From positions 1 to 64,000 of the forward strand of contig NZ_NKJI01000013.1 of assembly GCF_002277815.1 (NCBI RefSeq): a DNA stretch of 64,000 nucleotides, written 5' to 3'. Source of the DNA: Pseudomonas sp. ERMR1:02 (lineage in GTDB: Bacteria > Pseudomonadota > Gammaproteobacteria > Pseudomonadales > Pseudomonadaceae). Shown here piece after piece: positions 7,939-16,020 of this stretch (position 1 is the first letter of the stretch; every line of letters begins with the position of its first letter). The translations under genes were made by a program, and so were the position numbers. The notes under the pieces were generated by a model. It did not search any database, was not told where the DNA came from, and worked only from the letters and a program-made list of their open reading frames with translations.

Positions 7939-7976
7939 AGTGTGGGATTTTTTTTTACATTGATATTGCCTGTTCT

Positions 7977-8082
7977 GGCCTCTTCGCGAGCAAGCCCGCT
8001 CCCACATTACATTTTCAGCGAACACAAAATCTGTGCTCGACAAAGATCCAATGTGGGAGCGGGCTTGCTCGCGAAGAGGCCA
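7977..8082. repeat. REPIN (GTGGGAGCGGGC type)
   Basis: GGCCTCTTCGCGAGCAAGCC is inverted relative to GGCTTGCTCGCGAAGAGGCC, between the convergent terminator and GST gene. The spacer contains GCGAACACAAAATCTGTGCTC. Confidence 0.85.
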
Positions 8083-8103
8083 GATCAGGCGCAGCAAAAA
8101 CTG

Positions 8104-8715
8104 TCAGTCAATCGGAGTGTCTACAAACTCCTCGAGCCCCTCTGCATAGTTGGTGAATGCAGCGATCCGTGGAAACTGCGCATTCGACACCTGATCCGGT
8201 ACCACGAAGTTGGTAAAGCTCCATGCCACGGCCAAGGTGATCCCAGCCTGGTCAATCGCTCCCTCAGTTCTCAACGGTTGCTTCTCCAGCTCCCGCTCCA
8301 GCGCGATATACGCTGCGACCAATTGCCCTTCGACCCGATCAACCCAAGGTTGGTATTGAATCTCCTCCGGCCGCAAGTTGCGCTCGTAATAAAGCTGCAC
8401 CGACTTTTCGCACGCCGCCAACGCCAGGCCAATCAGACGCAATGAACGCAGGCGTTGCTCGATACCGGTGGGCATCAAACTGCGTTCCGGGCCGGACAGC
8501 GTTTCCAGGTAATCGATGATCAAGGTTGAATCCATCAACACTTCACCGTCATCCAGCACCAGCGTGGGCGCCTTGACCACCGGGTTTATCTGCTGGAACT
8601 GTTCGAAGGTCCTGAACACCGACACCGATTCGTGCTCAAGCTCGATGCCCAGGCGTTTGGCAGAAATGGCGACGCGTCGTACAAAGGGTGAATCCAGCAT
8701 ACCGATCAGCTTCAT
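8104..8715 (-). CDS. Glutathione S-transferase family protein
   Basis: The 203-residue cytosolic protein has an N-terminal thioredoxin-like domain (MKLIGMLDSPFVRRVAISAK, then the cis-proline stretch NPVVKAPTLVLDDG and the glutathione-binding Asp-Ser-Thr in VLMDSTLIIDYLE) and a helical C-terminal domain. Ser9 in the DSPFVRR motif is in the position of the catalytic Ser of bacterial (beta/theta-like) GSTs. A role in conjugation or peroxide detoxification is expected from the family; the substrate is unknown. It is a single gene with its own upstream region. Confidence 0.85.
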   Translation of the reverse strand: MKLIGMLDSPFVRRVAISAKRLGIELEHESVSVFRTFEQFQQINPVVKAPTLVLDDGEVLMDSTLIIDYLETLSGPERSLMPTGIEQRLRSLRLIGLALAACEKSVQLYYERNLRPEEIQYQPWVDRVEGQLVAAYIALERELEKQPLRTEGAIDQAGITLAVAWSFTNFVVPDQVSNAQFPRIAAFTNYAEGLEEFVDTPID

Positions 8716-9077
8716 TTAACCGCTCCTTGAATTTCCATTTCGGGAGGGGACAACCTTAGCTGAGCCTTCGGGACCTGCAAACGGGGCTCCACTGCGCAGC
8801 CGTCTGTCTTCTATATACCTCCACTCGATTGAATTTCTTGCTATAAACGCACTCCGATTACCGCCTGGATGCCTGCCATAGAGCATTTTCGAGGCCTTGT
8901 CGGACAAATTCGCTGTCTTTTCAGTTGCTGAGGCCTCAAGTCGGCCTTAGACTGCCGCCCCTCGTAAATTGAGTGCCGGGTGGCGCTTGGAACAAACTGC
9001 GCCTTTCCGATGGCCTGCCCAGGTCCGCCGGAACGCTCCCTAATTCGCCTTAATGCACGTTTTTTATAGAGATATCA
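8716..9077. other. Intergenic region between divergent GST and DksA-like genes
   Basis: These 362 bp hold no gene or clear repeat that I can recognise. The promoters of both flanking genes must lie here. The 3' end is AT-rich (TTTTTTATAGAGATATC just before the DksA-like start). Confidence 0.5.
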
Positions 9078-9482
9078 ATGACAAAGGACAAGTTGCTGGC
9101 CATGCCGGCGGATGACTACATGAATGCCGAGCAACACGCTTTTTTCTCCGAGCTGTTGCAGAACATGAAAGTCGAAACCCATGCGCGCATCGAACAGAAC
9201 CGCATCGCCATTGAAAGCCTGGACACCCCGGCTGACCCGGCTGACGCGGCTTCCGTCGAAGAAGAGCGCACCTGGCTGGTGAACGCGATCGATCGCGACC
9301 AGCGCATGCTGCCTCAGTTGGAACAAGCCCTGGAACGCATTAAAGAAGACAGCTTTGGCTGGTGTGACGACAGCGGCGAGGCCATCGGCCTCAAGCGCCT
9401 GCTGATCAGCCCGACCACCAAGTACTGCATCGAAGCTCAAGAACGTCACGAGCAGATCGACAAGCACCAGCGTCAGGCCTGA
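9078..9482 (+). CDS. DksA/TraR-family regulator with half a zinc site
   Basis: The 134-residue protein has the coiled-coil plus zinc-finger layout of DksA. The tip motif needed for action on RNA polymerase is conserved as D53-P-A-D56-A-A58, matching D-x2-D-x-A of E. coli DksA. The zinc finger is reduced: the four ligands of canonical DksA (two C-x2-C pairs) appear here as Cys96-x2-Ser99 and Cys117-x2-Ala120. This resembles the zinc-independent DksA2 of P. aeruginosa, which also keeps only part of the set. It should bind the RNA polymerase secondary channel and modulate stringent-response promoters. No Zur-regulated gene is adjacent, and no Zur box was recognised by eye. Confidence 0.85.
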   Translation: MTKDKLLAMPADDYMNAEQHAFFSELLQNMKVETHARIEQNRIAIESLDTPADPADAASVEEERTWLVNAIDRDQRMLPQLEQALERIKEDSFGWCDDSGEAIGLKRLLISPTTKYCIEAQERHEQIDKHQRQA

Positions 9483-9496
9483 TTCCGTAGCGCGCC

Positions 9497-9562
9497 CATC
9501 GCGGGCAAGCCCGCTCCCACAGGATCATTGTGAACCTTGTGGGAGCGGGCTTGCCCGCGATG
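9497..9562. repeat. Compact REP pair (GTGGGAGCGGGCTTGCCCGCG type)
   Basis: CATCGCGGGCAAGCCCGCTC is inverted relative to GAGCGGGCTTGCCCGCGATG with a short spacer. It starts 14 bp after the DksA-like stop and may act as a transcription end. Confidence 0.85.
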
Positions 9563-9689
9563 CTTTTTGTCGTCCAGGAAATCTTCTGTTGATCTGCTGC
9601 AACGCCCTCGACTAAAGCACCATAGATAATGGCTTTACAGTGGCGTTGAATGCGAAGACAACAATTAGAAGATTTGCGGGGTGACGAAG

Positions 9690-11288
9690 ATGATAAGAGA
9701 CGGGTCTATGGCTGTGCCTGCGCCAGTGCTGTTGCCAAAAAACCGCTGGCTGACGCCTACGCTGCAAAGCATCGCCCTGACGCTATTGCTGTGTGGCATG
9801 GCACTCGGGAGCTGGTCGCTTTATGTTGGCCTGCCGCTGGCTGTGTTGATTGTCTGGCTGCCTCGCCTGCGCTCACGCACGATCCCCGATGCCGCTCCTG
9901 TCGATACGTCTGGCGCCATCTCTGCGTTGACTCGCGATCTTTCCTACACCACCAGTCATAACGCATTGTCTGCCGCTGGCGTGGCCTTTTCGGTCAAACA
10001 GCTGGCCGACAAACTTCAATCGCAACTTGGCGCTGCGGCACAAATCGTCAGCAACGCCGAAGTGATGATCGTTACCGAACAAGCCACCTCGACCCTCAGT
10101 CGCGAGGCGCTGAGTGCTGCGAGCGAGGCGCATCAGAGCGGCGCGGCAGGTCACACCGAGTTGATCGAGTCGATCGCGCGGATGCATCAGCTCAGCGAAC
10201 GGGCCAACAGCAGCCGTGAACTGATCGAAGCCCTGAGCCTGCGCAGCGACGATATCCAGCGTGTGACCCTGGTGATCCAATCCATTGCCAGCCAGACCAA
10301 TCTATTGGCCTTGAACGCGGCGATCGAAGCGGCGCGGGCCGGGGAACACGGTCGCGGCTTTGCGGTGGTGGCCGACGAGGTTCGCGGTCTCGCCGCACGC
10401 ACGGCGACCGCGACCGGCGAAGTCGGGGAGATGGTGGCCGATATCCGGCAACGCACTGCACAAGTGGTGGAACAGATCCGCCAGCTGTCCAGTGACCTCG
10501 ACACCGGCGTCGAGCAGGTCGAGCACACCGGTCAGCATCTGGAAAACATCGCCCGTCTGGCGGGCAGCGTCGAACGTCAGGTCGGGGAAATTGCCCGCGG
10601 TGCCGAGACCAATCGTGAACAACTCGACAGCCTGTTTCACGCCATCGAACAGATGCGCAGTGACCTGGCCGTCAGCGATCAACAGACCCGGCACCTGGCC
10701 GAAGCTGCGGTGCAGATGGAAGGCCAGGCGGAAACTATCAGCGAACGTCTGGCGGAAGTCGGGCTGGACGACTATCACCAGCGGATTTATGACTTGGCCC
10801 GCGAGGGCGCGAGTCAGATCGCGGCGCGTTTTGAAGCGGATGTTGACGCTGGCCGTGTCAGTCTCGACGATCTGTTCGACCGCAATTACCAAACGATTCC
10901 CGACACCAGTCCGGCCAAGTACCAGACGCGGTTCGACCGCTACACCGATCAGGTTTTGCCGGCGATCCAGGAACCGATGCTGCCGCGTCATGAAGGGTTG
11001 GTGTTTGCGATTGCCTGTACTCAGCAGGGGTATGTGCCGACCCACAACAAAGTCTTCAGCCAGCCGCTGACCGGTGATGTGCAGGTCGATGCTCTGCAAA
11101 ACCGCACCAAACGCAAGTTCGCCGACCGCACCGGGATTCGCTGTGGCAGTCATCAGCAGGCGGTGCTGTTGCAGACCTATACCCGTGACACTGGGGAGCT
11201 GATGCATGATCTTTCGGTGCCGATTTTAGTGAAGGGGCGGCATTGGGGTGGGTTGCGGTTGGGGTATAGGCCGCAGAAGCCTCGCTAG
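9690..11288 (+). CDS. Methyl-accepting chemotaxis-type receptor with C-terminal sensor domain
   Basis: The 532-residue protein has two closely spaced hydrophobic segments at the N-terminus (about residues 25-60), then a coiled-coil signalling domain with the canonical hairpin tip (SIASQTNLLALNAAIEAARA, then GRGFAVVADEVRGLA, about residues 205-245), and, after the signalling domain, a C-terminal region of about 150 residues (from DDYHQRIYDLAREGASQIA to the end) that looks like a Cache/PAS-type ligand-binding module. Most receptors carry the sensor before the signalling domain and outside the cell. Here the only sensor-like domain follows it and would be cytoplasmic. Starts at GTG 9681 and ATG 9708 are also possible; 9690 follows GGGGTG. 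It is monocistronic. Confidence 0.82.
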   Translation: MIRDGSMAVPAPVLLPKNRWLTPTLQSIALTLLLCGMALGSWSLYVGLPLAVLIVWLPRLRSRTIPDAAPVDTSGAISALTRDLSYTTSHNALSAAGVAFSVKQLADKLQSQLGAAAQIVSNAEVMIVTEQATSTLSREALSAASEAHQSGAAGHTELIESIARMHQLSERANSSRELIEALSLRSDDIQRVTLVIQSIASQTNLLALNAAIEAARAGEHGRGFAVVADEVRGLAARTATATGEVGEMVADIRQRTAQVVEQIRQLSSDLDTGVEQVEHTGQHLENIARLAGSVERQVGEIARGAETNREQLDSLFHAIEQMRSDLAVSDQQTRHLAEAAVQMEGQAETISERLAEVGLDDYHQRIYDLAREGASQIAARFEADVDAGRVSLDDLFDRNYQTIPDTSPAKYQTRFDRYTDQVLPAIQEPMLPRHEGLVFAIACTQQGYVPTHNKVFSQPLTGDVQVDALQNRTKRKFADRTGIRCGSHQQAVLLQTYTRDTGELMHDLSVPILVKGRHWGGLRLGYRPQKPR

Positions 11289-11390
11289 CAGTGGATTTGG
11301 ATTGGATTGCATTGGCGTACTGATAGTTCCTACGCTCTGCGTGGGAACGATCAGAATAGCCGACCTGATTTTTGCGGATGTACTCGTTCC

Positions 11391-11510
11391 CCTGTAGGAG
11401 CGAGCCTGCTCGCGAAATACATCCGGCCAACTCGATCCTTCAGACAGGGCGCGTTATCGTTGACGTCCATCGTCGGAACGCCGCCCGGAGCCGGCTCGCT
11501 CCTACAGGGT
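11391..11510. repeat. REPIN (GTAGGAGCGAG type) with adjacent GCGTGGGAACG repeat
   Basis: CCTGTAGGAGCGAGCCTGCT is inverted relative to GCCGGCTCGCTCCTACAGG, with the conserved spacer word CGTTATCGTTGACG. Just upstream (about 11328-11351) lies CTACGCTCTGCGTGGGAACG, half of the palindrome type seen complete at 33165-33280. Confidence 0.8.
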
Positions 11511-11701
11511 ATCGAATGCATCTGAAAAATCTGGTCGGTTGTCAGGCCGCCTCGCTTTTGCTTTTCGCGGTAGACGCCCCCGAACCCGCAGATTGTTACA
11601 ACTTTGGCAACGGAGCTCTACAAAGTCGTTATTGTTTCCGCCCATCGTGACTCATTACCATATCTACATAGTTAGGTTGCTAACGGAGTTCGAAGAGCAA
11701 C

Positions 11702-11905
11702 ATGCAAAGCAAAGTGGATGTGGCTGTGATGATTGGTAGCGGTGTGCCCGCCAGTTTGCGAGCCTTGGGCCAGAGCGTGTGCTGGGTGGTGCTGCTGAAC
11801 GGCGAGCGCCGGGGCACGGCATTCTCCAGTCGCCATGAAGCGGAGGAGTGCAGGGCTGCCTGGGTGGCGCAATTGAACGTCGAAACGCCAGACAGCCTGC
11901 ATTGA
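11702..11905 (+). CDS. Conserved hypothetical protein (67 aa)
   Basis: The 67-residue protein is soluble. It has a beta-hairpin-like core CWVVLLNGERRGTAFSSRHE followed by an amphipathic helix rich in Glu/Ala. The layout resembles the DUF2188-like mini-proteins that combine a WxV strand pair with an edge helix; the 63-residue protein at 59411 has a similar plan. GGAG at 11686-11689 precedes ATG 11702, slightly far away. It is convergent with the DUF2789 gene, with 6 bp between the stops. Function unknown. Confidence 0.6.
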   Translation: MQSKVDVAVMIGSGVPASLRALGQSVCWVVLLNGERRGTAFSSRHEAEECRAAWVAQLNVETPDSLH

Positions 11906-11911
11906 ACGAGG

Positions 11912-12151
11912 TCAGTGCATCTGGTGCATGCGCAGGTTCAGGTCGTCGACCACCCGCGCCCAGTCGGCATCTTCACGTAGTTGTTCTTTCAGGAAACCTG
12001 CCTGTTGCGGCGTCCAGAACGCGGCATCGATGAGTTTCTTGTCGTCGGGCAGCGGTGAATGATTGGCAATGAAATCGTCGATAGCTTTCTGGTTGGAGTC
12101 CAGGCCGAGCTGGTCGAACAAACCTTTCAAGTCGTGGGTTGGTGATTCCAT
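11912..12151 (-). CDS. DUF2789 domain-containing protein
   Basis: The 79-residue helical protein matches the DUF2789 plan: N-terminal THDLKGLFDQLGLDS, the middle block FIANHSPLPDDKKLIDAAFW, and C-terminal QAGFLKEQLREDADWARVVD. ATG 12151 is chosen because AGGAG (12158-12162) lies 6 bases upstream and the length fits the family; an upstream ATG at 12157 abuts the AGGAG, and a longer frame to 12250 would include it. No function is known for the family. Confidence 0.8.
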   Translation of the reverse strand: MESPTHDLKGLFDQLGLDSNQKAIDDFIANHSPLPDDKKLIDAAFWTPQQAGFLKEQLREDADWARVVDDLNLRMHQMH

Positions 12152-12284
12152 TTTCATCTCCTGGCAGGGGTGAATCGAGTTCGAGGTCTGAATTACGGCT
12201 CCAATACTTCTGAGAGAGCCGCGCGTCAGGAGTTCGAAATCAATATTCAAACGCAGAAGTGAGCATAGACCGCAAACCTGACTA

Positions 12285-12515
12285 TCAGGCTTTCAATGCA
12301 CCGCCATCGACAGCCGCCTTGAGCTCCTTCGCGGATTCCTGGGCGGCGAGGGCGGCAACGTCCGATGTCTTGAACCAGCGGTCTTTCTCGACCTGGTGAT
12401 AGGTCACGGTTTTGAGCGGTGGCTTGGCGCGCATGACAATCACGGCCTGGTACTCGCCGTCGACCTCTCTGGCTTCGCCCCGGATAAAAAATTCGCCAAT
12501 ATCAAATTCCGTCAC
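12285..12515 (-). CDS. Conserved hypothetical protein (76 aa)
   Basis: The 76-residue acidic protein starts at GTG 12515 (MTEFDIGEFFIRGEAREVDG) with AAGG a few bases upstream. It shows alternating beta strands (YQAVIVMRAK, TVTYHQVEKDRWF) and a C-terminal Ala/Lys helix. I do not recognise a family. It is transcribed in the same direction as the DUF2789 gene, 133 bp upstream of it. Confidence 0.55.
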   Translation of the reverse strand: MTEFDIGEFFIRGEAREVDGEYQAVIVMRAKPPLKTVTYHQVEKDRWFKTSDVAALAAQESAKELKAAVDGGALKA

Positions 12516-13345
12516 GTAGCAGCCTTCTCTTGGAAAATATTGTTATGTTCAGCGACGCCCCACATTGGCGAGGCGCGTTTGACTGGTCGGGCAGTATGGC
12601 AGTAGTTGCTTGCCGGCGGCTGAGTTAAGTCGCCGGCATGACGAATCGTTACATGAATGAGTGAGGCGCGTTGAGTCAAATCCGAGACTCAAGCAAGCGG
12701 GCGAGGGCGCAGGCTTCGTTATGATCGCCGCGGAAACCTCTTACATGCCCTGTGGAAATTTCTTTGATATGGAAGAACGCATTGCCGGCCAGTATCACCT
12801 GAAACCTCAGAAAAACGGGGACCTGAGGCTGAAGTTCAGGGCATTTCAACATCTTCGGATGTGGAACCGATGAAGGTGCCAGAGGGTGAGCGAAGTGAGT
12901 CAGCGTGCACATATGAAGTCCTTTTCGTTGTTTTACCGACGTATGCACGTCGGTATGGGTAGTCTAGGCGAGCATGGCTGCTCTAGAATCACCCTCACTG
13001 GTGGGTGATCGATGATTATCTAAAGCAATTTTTGGCTGGCGATCTGTCAGAAAAGTGATTTTTTTTAAGAGTTTTTTCCCTGAAGTTGATAGTCCGTACT
13101 TTCTCTGGCCGTAAGAAGGGTGTTTTCCTTCAACCTTTGACGAATGCCAGGCAAGACGAGGCGAGTGGCGTCCAGTAGTCTGCTCAAACCTCGTGATGGA
13201 TGAGTCCTCTGCTCGTTCAGGATCTCGACCCGGGTTTATTTGGCTTCACCTTCGGCATTGCCGCTTTTTTCGGCTGTGCGCTTTTTATGCGTGCGGCATC
13301 ATTTTCAGATGTGGGGATGGTTCCTTGGCAGTAAGTAATCTCGAT
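12516..13345. other. Long non-coding stretch with palindromes
   Basis: No gene can be supported in these 830 bp. Frames on both strands (about 12661-12873 plus, 12676-12948 minus) lack recognisable motifs and overlap each other. The second half (12950-13200) is AT-rich with T-runs. It contains the 22-bp palindrome at 12934-12955 and a further hairpin ATCACCC/GGGTGAT at 12988-13009. The upstream part of the following frame (13193-13345) is probably not translated. Confidence 0.5.
12934..12955. promoter_or_regulatory. 22-bp perfect palindrome, operator-like (TetR-type half-sites)
   Basis: TACCGACGT - ATGC - ACGTCGGTA has perfect 9-bp arms. ACCGAC half-sites facing each other are common in TetR-family operators. 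A possible -10 box TAGAAT follows at 12984-12989 on the plus strand. No TetR gene is present nearby. An operator role is inference. Confidence 0.5.
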
Positions 13346-13795
13346 ATGCATGCTTTGTTCGTGTTGGGTGATTTGCGCGCAAAGCTGGTTAAACAATTCC
13401 AGTCACGTTTCGTTTACATCACCGAGCAGAACGCCGAAGGCATCTACATCGCCGAAATCGACACAGAATCGGCGCTGGTGGTGGACGACAAACCGGGGCT
13501 CAAACTCAAGGTCGGCGATCATTTCAGCGCCTCGGTCTTGCCCAGTCGCGAAGGTGGCAAGCTGGAAATCCGGTTCCGCGAAATCAAACTGACGGTCTAC
13601 GGCCTGGGCGACTATGCCTTTGTGACCACCGCCGACGGCGAGGCCATCGTGTTCAAGGAAGGCCACAGCGCGGTGACGGTGTTCGCCGCCCACCAGCAGT
13701 TGCAGGAAGGCCTGACCAAGACGCTCAAAGCCGTGACGGGCAAGGCCGCCAAATGGCGCAAAGGCGAACTGGTGACGTTCAAGGCCAGCGAGTAA
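13346..13795 (+). CDS. Conserved hypothetical protein (about 149 aa)
   Basis: The soluble protein is beta-rich: FVLGDLRAKLVKQFQSRFVY, the repeated ESALVVDDKPGLKLKVGDHF, then IRFREIKLTVYGLGDYAFVT, and a basic helix at the C-terminus (KTLKAVTGKAAKWRKGE). I recognise no characterised family. The start is uncertain: ATG 13346 lacks a clear ribosome-binding site, whereas TTG 13325, seven codons earlier, follows GGGGATGG. The upstream extension of the frame (13193 onward) is Cys/Arg-rich and unlikely to be coding. Confidence 0.6.
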   Translation: MHALFVLGDLRAKLVKQFQSRFVYITEQNAEGIYIAEIDTESALVVDDKPGLKLKVGDHFSASVLPSREGGKLEIRFREIKLTVYGLGDYAFVTTADGEAIVFKEGHSAVTVFAAHQQLQEGLTKTLKAVTGKAAKWRKGELVTFKASE

Positions 13796-14115
13796 TGAGC
13801 CTGCCCCGCGCCGATTTCCACCAACAGAACCAGGCCAGCGCTCAGGCCCAAGCCCGGCAATTTTTGAGCAGAAGGCTGTTCTGCGAGGAGCCTGGCTAAA
13901 TTGGGTGGCGTCACAGATCTACACTTTGCGCCCGGCGGAACACGCCAGCATGGTCAGAAGAGAGCTTGGGCGTTTGCAGGAAATTTCCGAAAATTAATCC
14001 AGATCCCTCGAAAGCAGGAACCTCTACTACAGTCAGATGACTGAAGTTTCAGAGGCTTTGCGGTCTTCTGCCAAGCCATCCTGCTATTGCTGTGAACAGC
14101 ACGAGGTGCAAAAGC
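13796..14115. other. Intergenic region before the ProX-like gene
   Basis: These 320 bp contain no supportable gene. A minus-strand frame (13612-13914) has a hydrophobic run but overlaps the upstream gene and shows no start signal. The promoter of the binding-protein gene should lie in the AT-richer part at about 13975-14090. Confidence 0.4.
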
Positions 14116-15128
14116 ATGAAAGCTTTTCGACGGTTGCTGGCTGCTGTCCTGGCCACTTGCGGTTTGTTGGCGTCACCCGCTGCGGTGCTTGCCGCCCAGA
14201 CGCCGATCCATTTCGCCGATCTCAATTGGGAAAGCGGCAGCCTGATCACCGACATCTTGCGGATTATCGTCGAGAAGGGCTACGGGCTGCCGACCGACAC
14301 GTTGCCGGGCACCACCATCACTCTGGAAACTGCACTGGCCAACAATGACATTCAGGTCATTGGCGAAGAGTGGGCCGGTCGCAGCCCTGTCTGGGTCAAG
14401 GCTGAAGCCGAAGGCAAGGTCGTCAGTCTCGGCGATACGGTCAAGGGCGCCACCGAAGGCTGGTGGGTGCCGGAATACGTGATCAAGGGCGACCCGGCCA
14501 AGGGCATCAAACCGCTGGCCCCGGACCTGCGCAGTGTCAGCGACTTGCCCAAATACAAGGACGTGTTCAAGGACCCGGAAGCGCCGAACAAGGGGCGTTT
14601 CCTCAACAGCCCCATCGGCTGGACTTCGGAAGTGGTCAACAAGCAGAAGCTCAAGGCATACGGACTGGACGACAGCTACGTGAATTTCCGCAGCGGTTCG
14701 GGTGCGGCGCTGGACGCCGAGATCAGCTCGTCGATTCGCCGGGGCAAACCGGTGCTGTTCTATTACTGGTCGCCCACACCGTTGCTCGGTCGCTTCAAAC
14801 TGATTCAGCTGGAAGAACCGCCCTTCGACGCGCAAGCGTGGAAAACCCTGACCGACGCCGACAATCCGAATCCGAAACCCACCCGCTCGCTGGCCTCCAA
14901 GCTATCCATTGGCGTGTCCGCACCGTTCCAGAAGCAGTATCCACAGATTGTCGATTTCTTCACCAAGGTCGATTTCCCCATTGATCCGTTGAACCGGGCG
15001 TTGGCGCAAATGAGCGAAAACACACCGCGCCGCGTCAGGCAGCGGAGGCGTTCATGAAGGCGCACCCGGATGTGTGGAAGGCTTGGGTGCCCAAGGATGT
15101 GGCGGACAAGGTGTCTGCCGGTATGTAA
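14116..15128 (+). pseudogene. Glycine betaine/proline-type ABC substrate-binding protein (single-base frameshift near 3' end)
   Basis: The product is a periplasmic ProX/OpuAC-like binding protein. It has a signal peptide MKAFRRLLAAVLATCGLLAS...AVLA, then TPIHFADLNWESG, the TLETALANNDIQVIGEEWAG lobe and the WSPTPLL hinge. The frame is intact to about codon 301, then shifts: the A-run at 15017-15020 lacks one base, giving an early stop at 15055-15057. Restoring one A continues in frame as KHTAPRQAAEAFMKAHPDVW, then KAWVPKDVADKVSAGM, with a stop at 15126-15128, the usual C-terminus of the family. ATG 14116 starts the signal peptide. No permease or ATPase genes follow; an IS remnant begins one base after the stop, which may have removed them. 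Confidence 0.8.
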
Positions 15129-15890
15129 TTGGATGGACTCGCCCAAGCCAAGGCGTCAATGCGCCACGGTGGCAGTCTAAACAGCCAACGACAGCGAGGG
15201 CGAGTCCATGAAAAGCATACTTCGATTGATCAATCCGTGTCTTCTTCCGATTTGTCGGCCTGGGCACTGGTGGCCAAGGAAACCAAGCCTGAGCGATTTC
15301 CCAATGCCCGCAAGTTTGCCGCGTACTTTGGCATGGTGCCTGACCAGTACAGCAGCGGGCAGACGGTCCGGCTGGGGGACATGACCAAGCGAGGCGATGT
15401 GTATTTACGCAGCCTGATGATCCAGGGAGCCCATGCGGTGCTGCAACAACTACGACCTGATTCCCAGCAACCCGATGACCGCCGCTTGTTGCGCTGGATG
15501 AGCCGGCTGGGCCGTAAGGAGGCTGCGGTCAGGCTAGCCAACCGCAACCTGCGAATCGTCTGGGTGCTTCTCCAGAATGACCAGACTTATCGTCGCCAGG
15601 CTGGTGATGGCCAGCAAGCGACGATGAGCCACTGAGCGACAGAGTTCTGCCACCGAGGTACTAACTGTCCGGCCCTTTGCTGAAAAAAATTGACCCCAGG
15701 TAAGACCGGCGTGGATTGATGCCTTAGCTCCTACTGGCCTTCGAGGCCTGACTGTAATCGGCATACCACGAGCTCTTCCAATTTTGGCCAGAAGCCGAAG
15801 ACGGCTTCCTCGAATAGGCCTAATACATAGATGCAACGGGGCGGCGGTTTTTCAAAAGCGGGTAGACAGTGGGGGCGAGTCCATACATAG
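15129..15890 (+). mobile_element. IS110/IS1111-family insertion sequence remnant
   Basis: The element carries the C-terminal part of an IS110-type transposase and three copies of one 11-bp word: TGGACTCGCCC at 15134-15144, its inverse GGGCGAGTCCA at 15198-15208 just before the presumed original transposase ATG, and GGGCGAGTCCA again at 15873-15883. In the IS1111 subgroup subterminal inverted repeats are typical. The middle of the element is deleted. The left edge abuts the stop codon of the ProX-like gene and the right edge abuts a REPIN at 15888. Confidence 0.75.
15208..15635 (+). pseudogene. IS110-family transposase, internally deleted
   Basis: An ATG at about 15207 starts MKSILRLINP, likely the native N-terminus, but the frame then joins out of phase to the C-terminal transposase domain. 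That domain reads LVAKETKPERFPNARKFAAY, then FGMVPDQYSSG, RLGDMTKRGDVYLRSLMIQG, and ends with LANRNLRIVWVLLQND. The N-terminal DEDD (RuvC-like) catalytic half is missing, so the product cannot transpose. The stop is at 15633-15635. Confidence 0.75.
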
Positions 15891-16004
15891 GAGCTGGCTT
15901 GTCGGATCGCCGCACTGCAGCGAAAGCGGTTTGTCAGGCGACATCAATGCAAGATGAACGACCGTCTTCGCTGCGGTGCGGCGATCCGACAAGCCAGCTC
16001 CTAC
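15888..16004. repeat. Long-armed REPIN (GTAGGAGCTGGCTTG type)
   Basis: TAGGAGCTGGCTTGTCGGAT is inverted relative to ATCCGACAAGCCAGCTCCTA, with arms extending about 27 bp, longer than most elements here. The spacer contains GCGAAAGCGGTTTGTCAGGC. It lies between the IS remnant and the TonB receptor 3' end. Confidence 0.8.
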
Positions 16005-16020
16005 AGAGAAGTGGACTGGT

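Noticed and set aside
12661..12948. Opposing frames of 70-90 codons
   Set aside because: Neither has a start signal or recognisable motif, and they overlap almost fully.
13612..13914. Minus-strand frame with a hydrophobic N-terminal segment
   Set aside because: It overlaps the hypothetical gene at 13346-13795 and no start signal or family was found; a gene fossil is possible but not supported.
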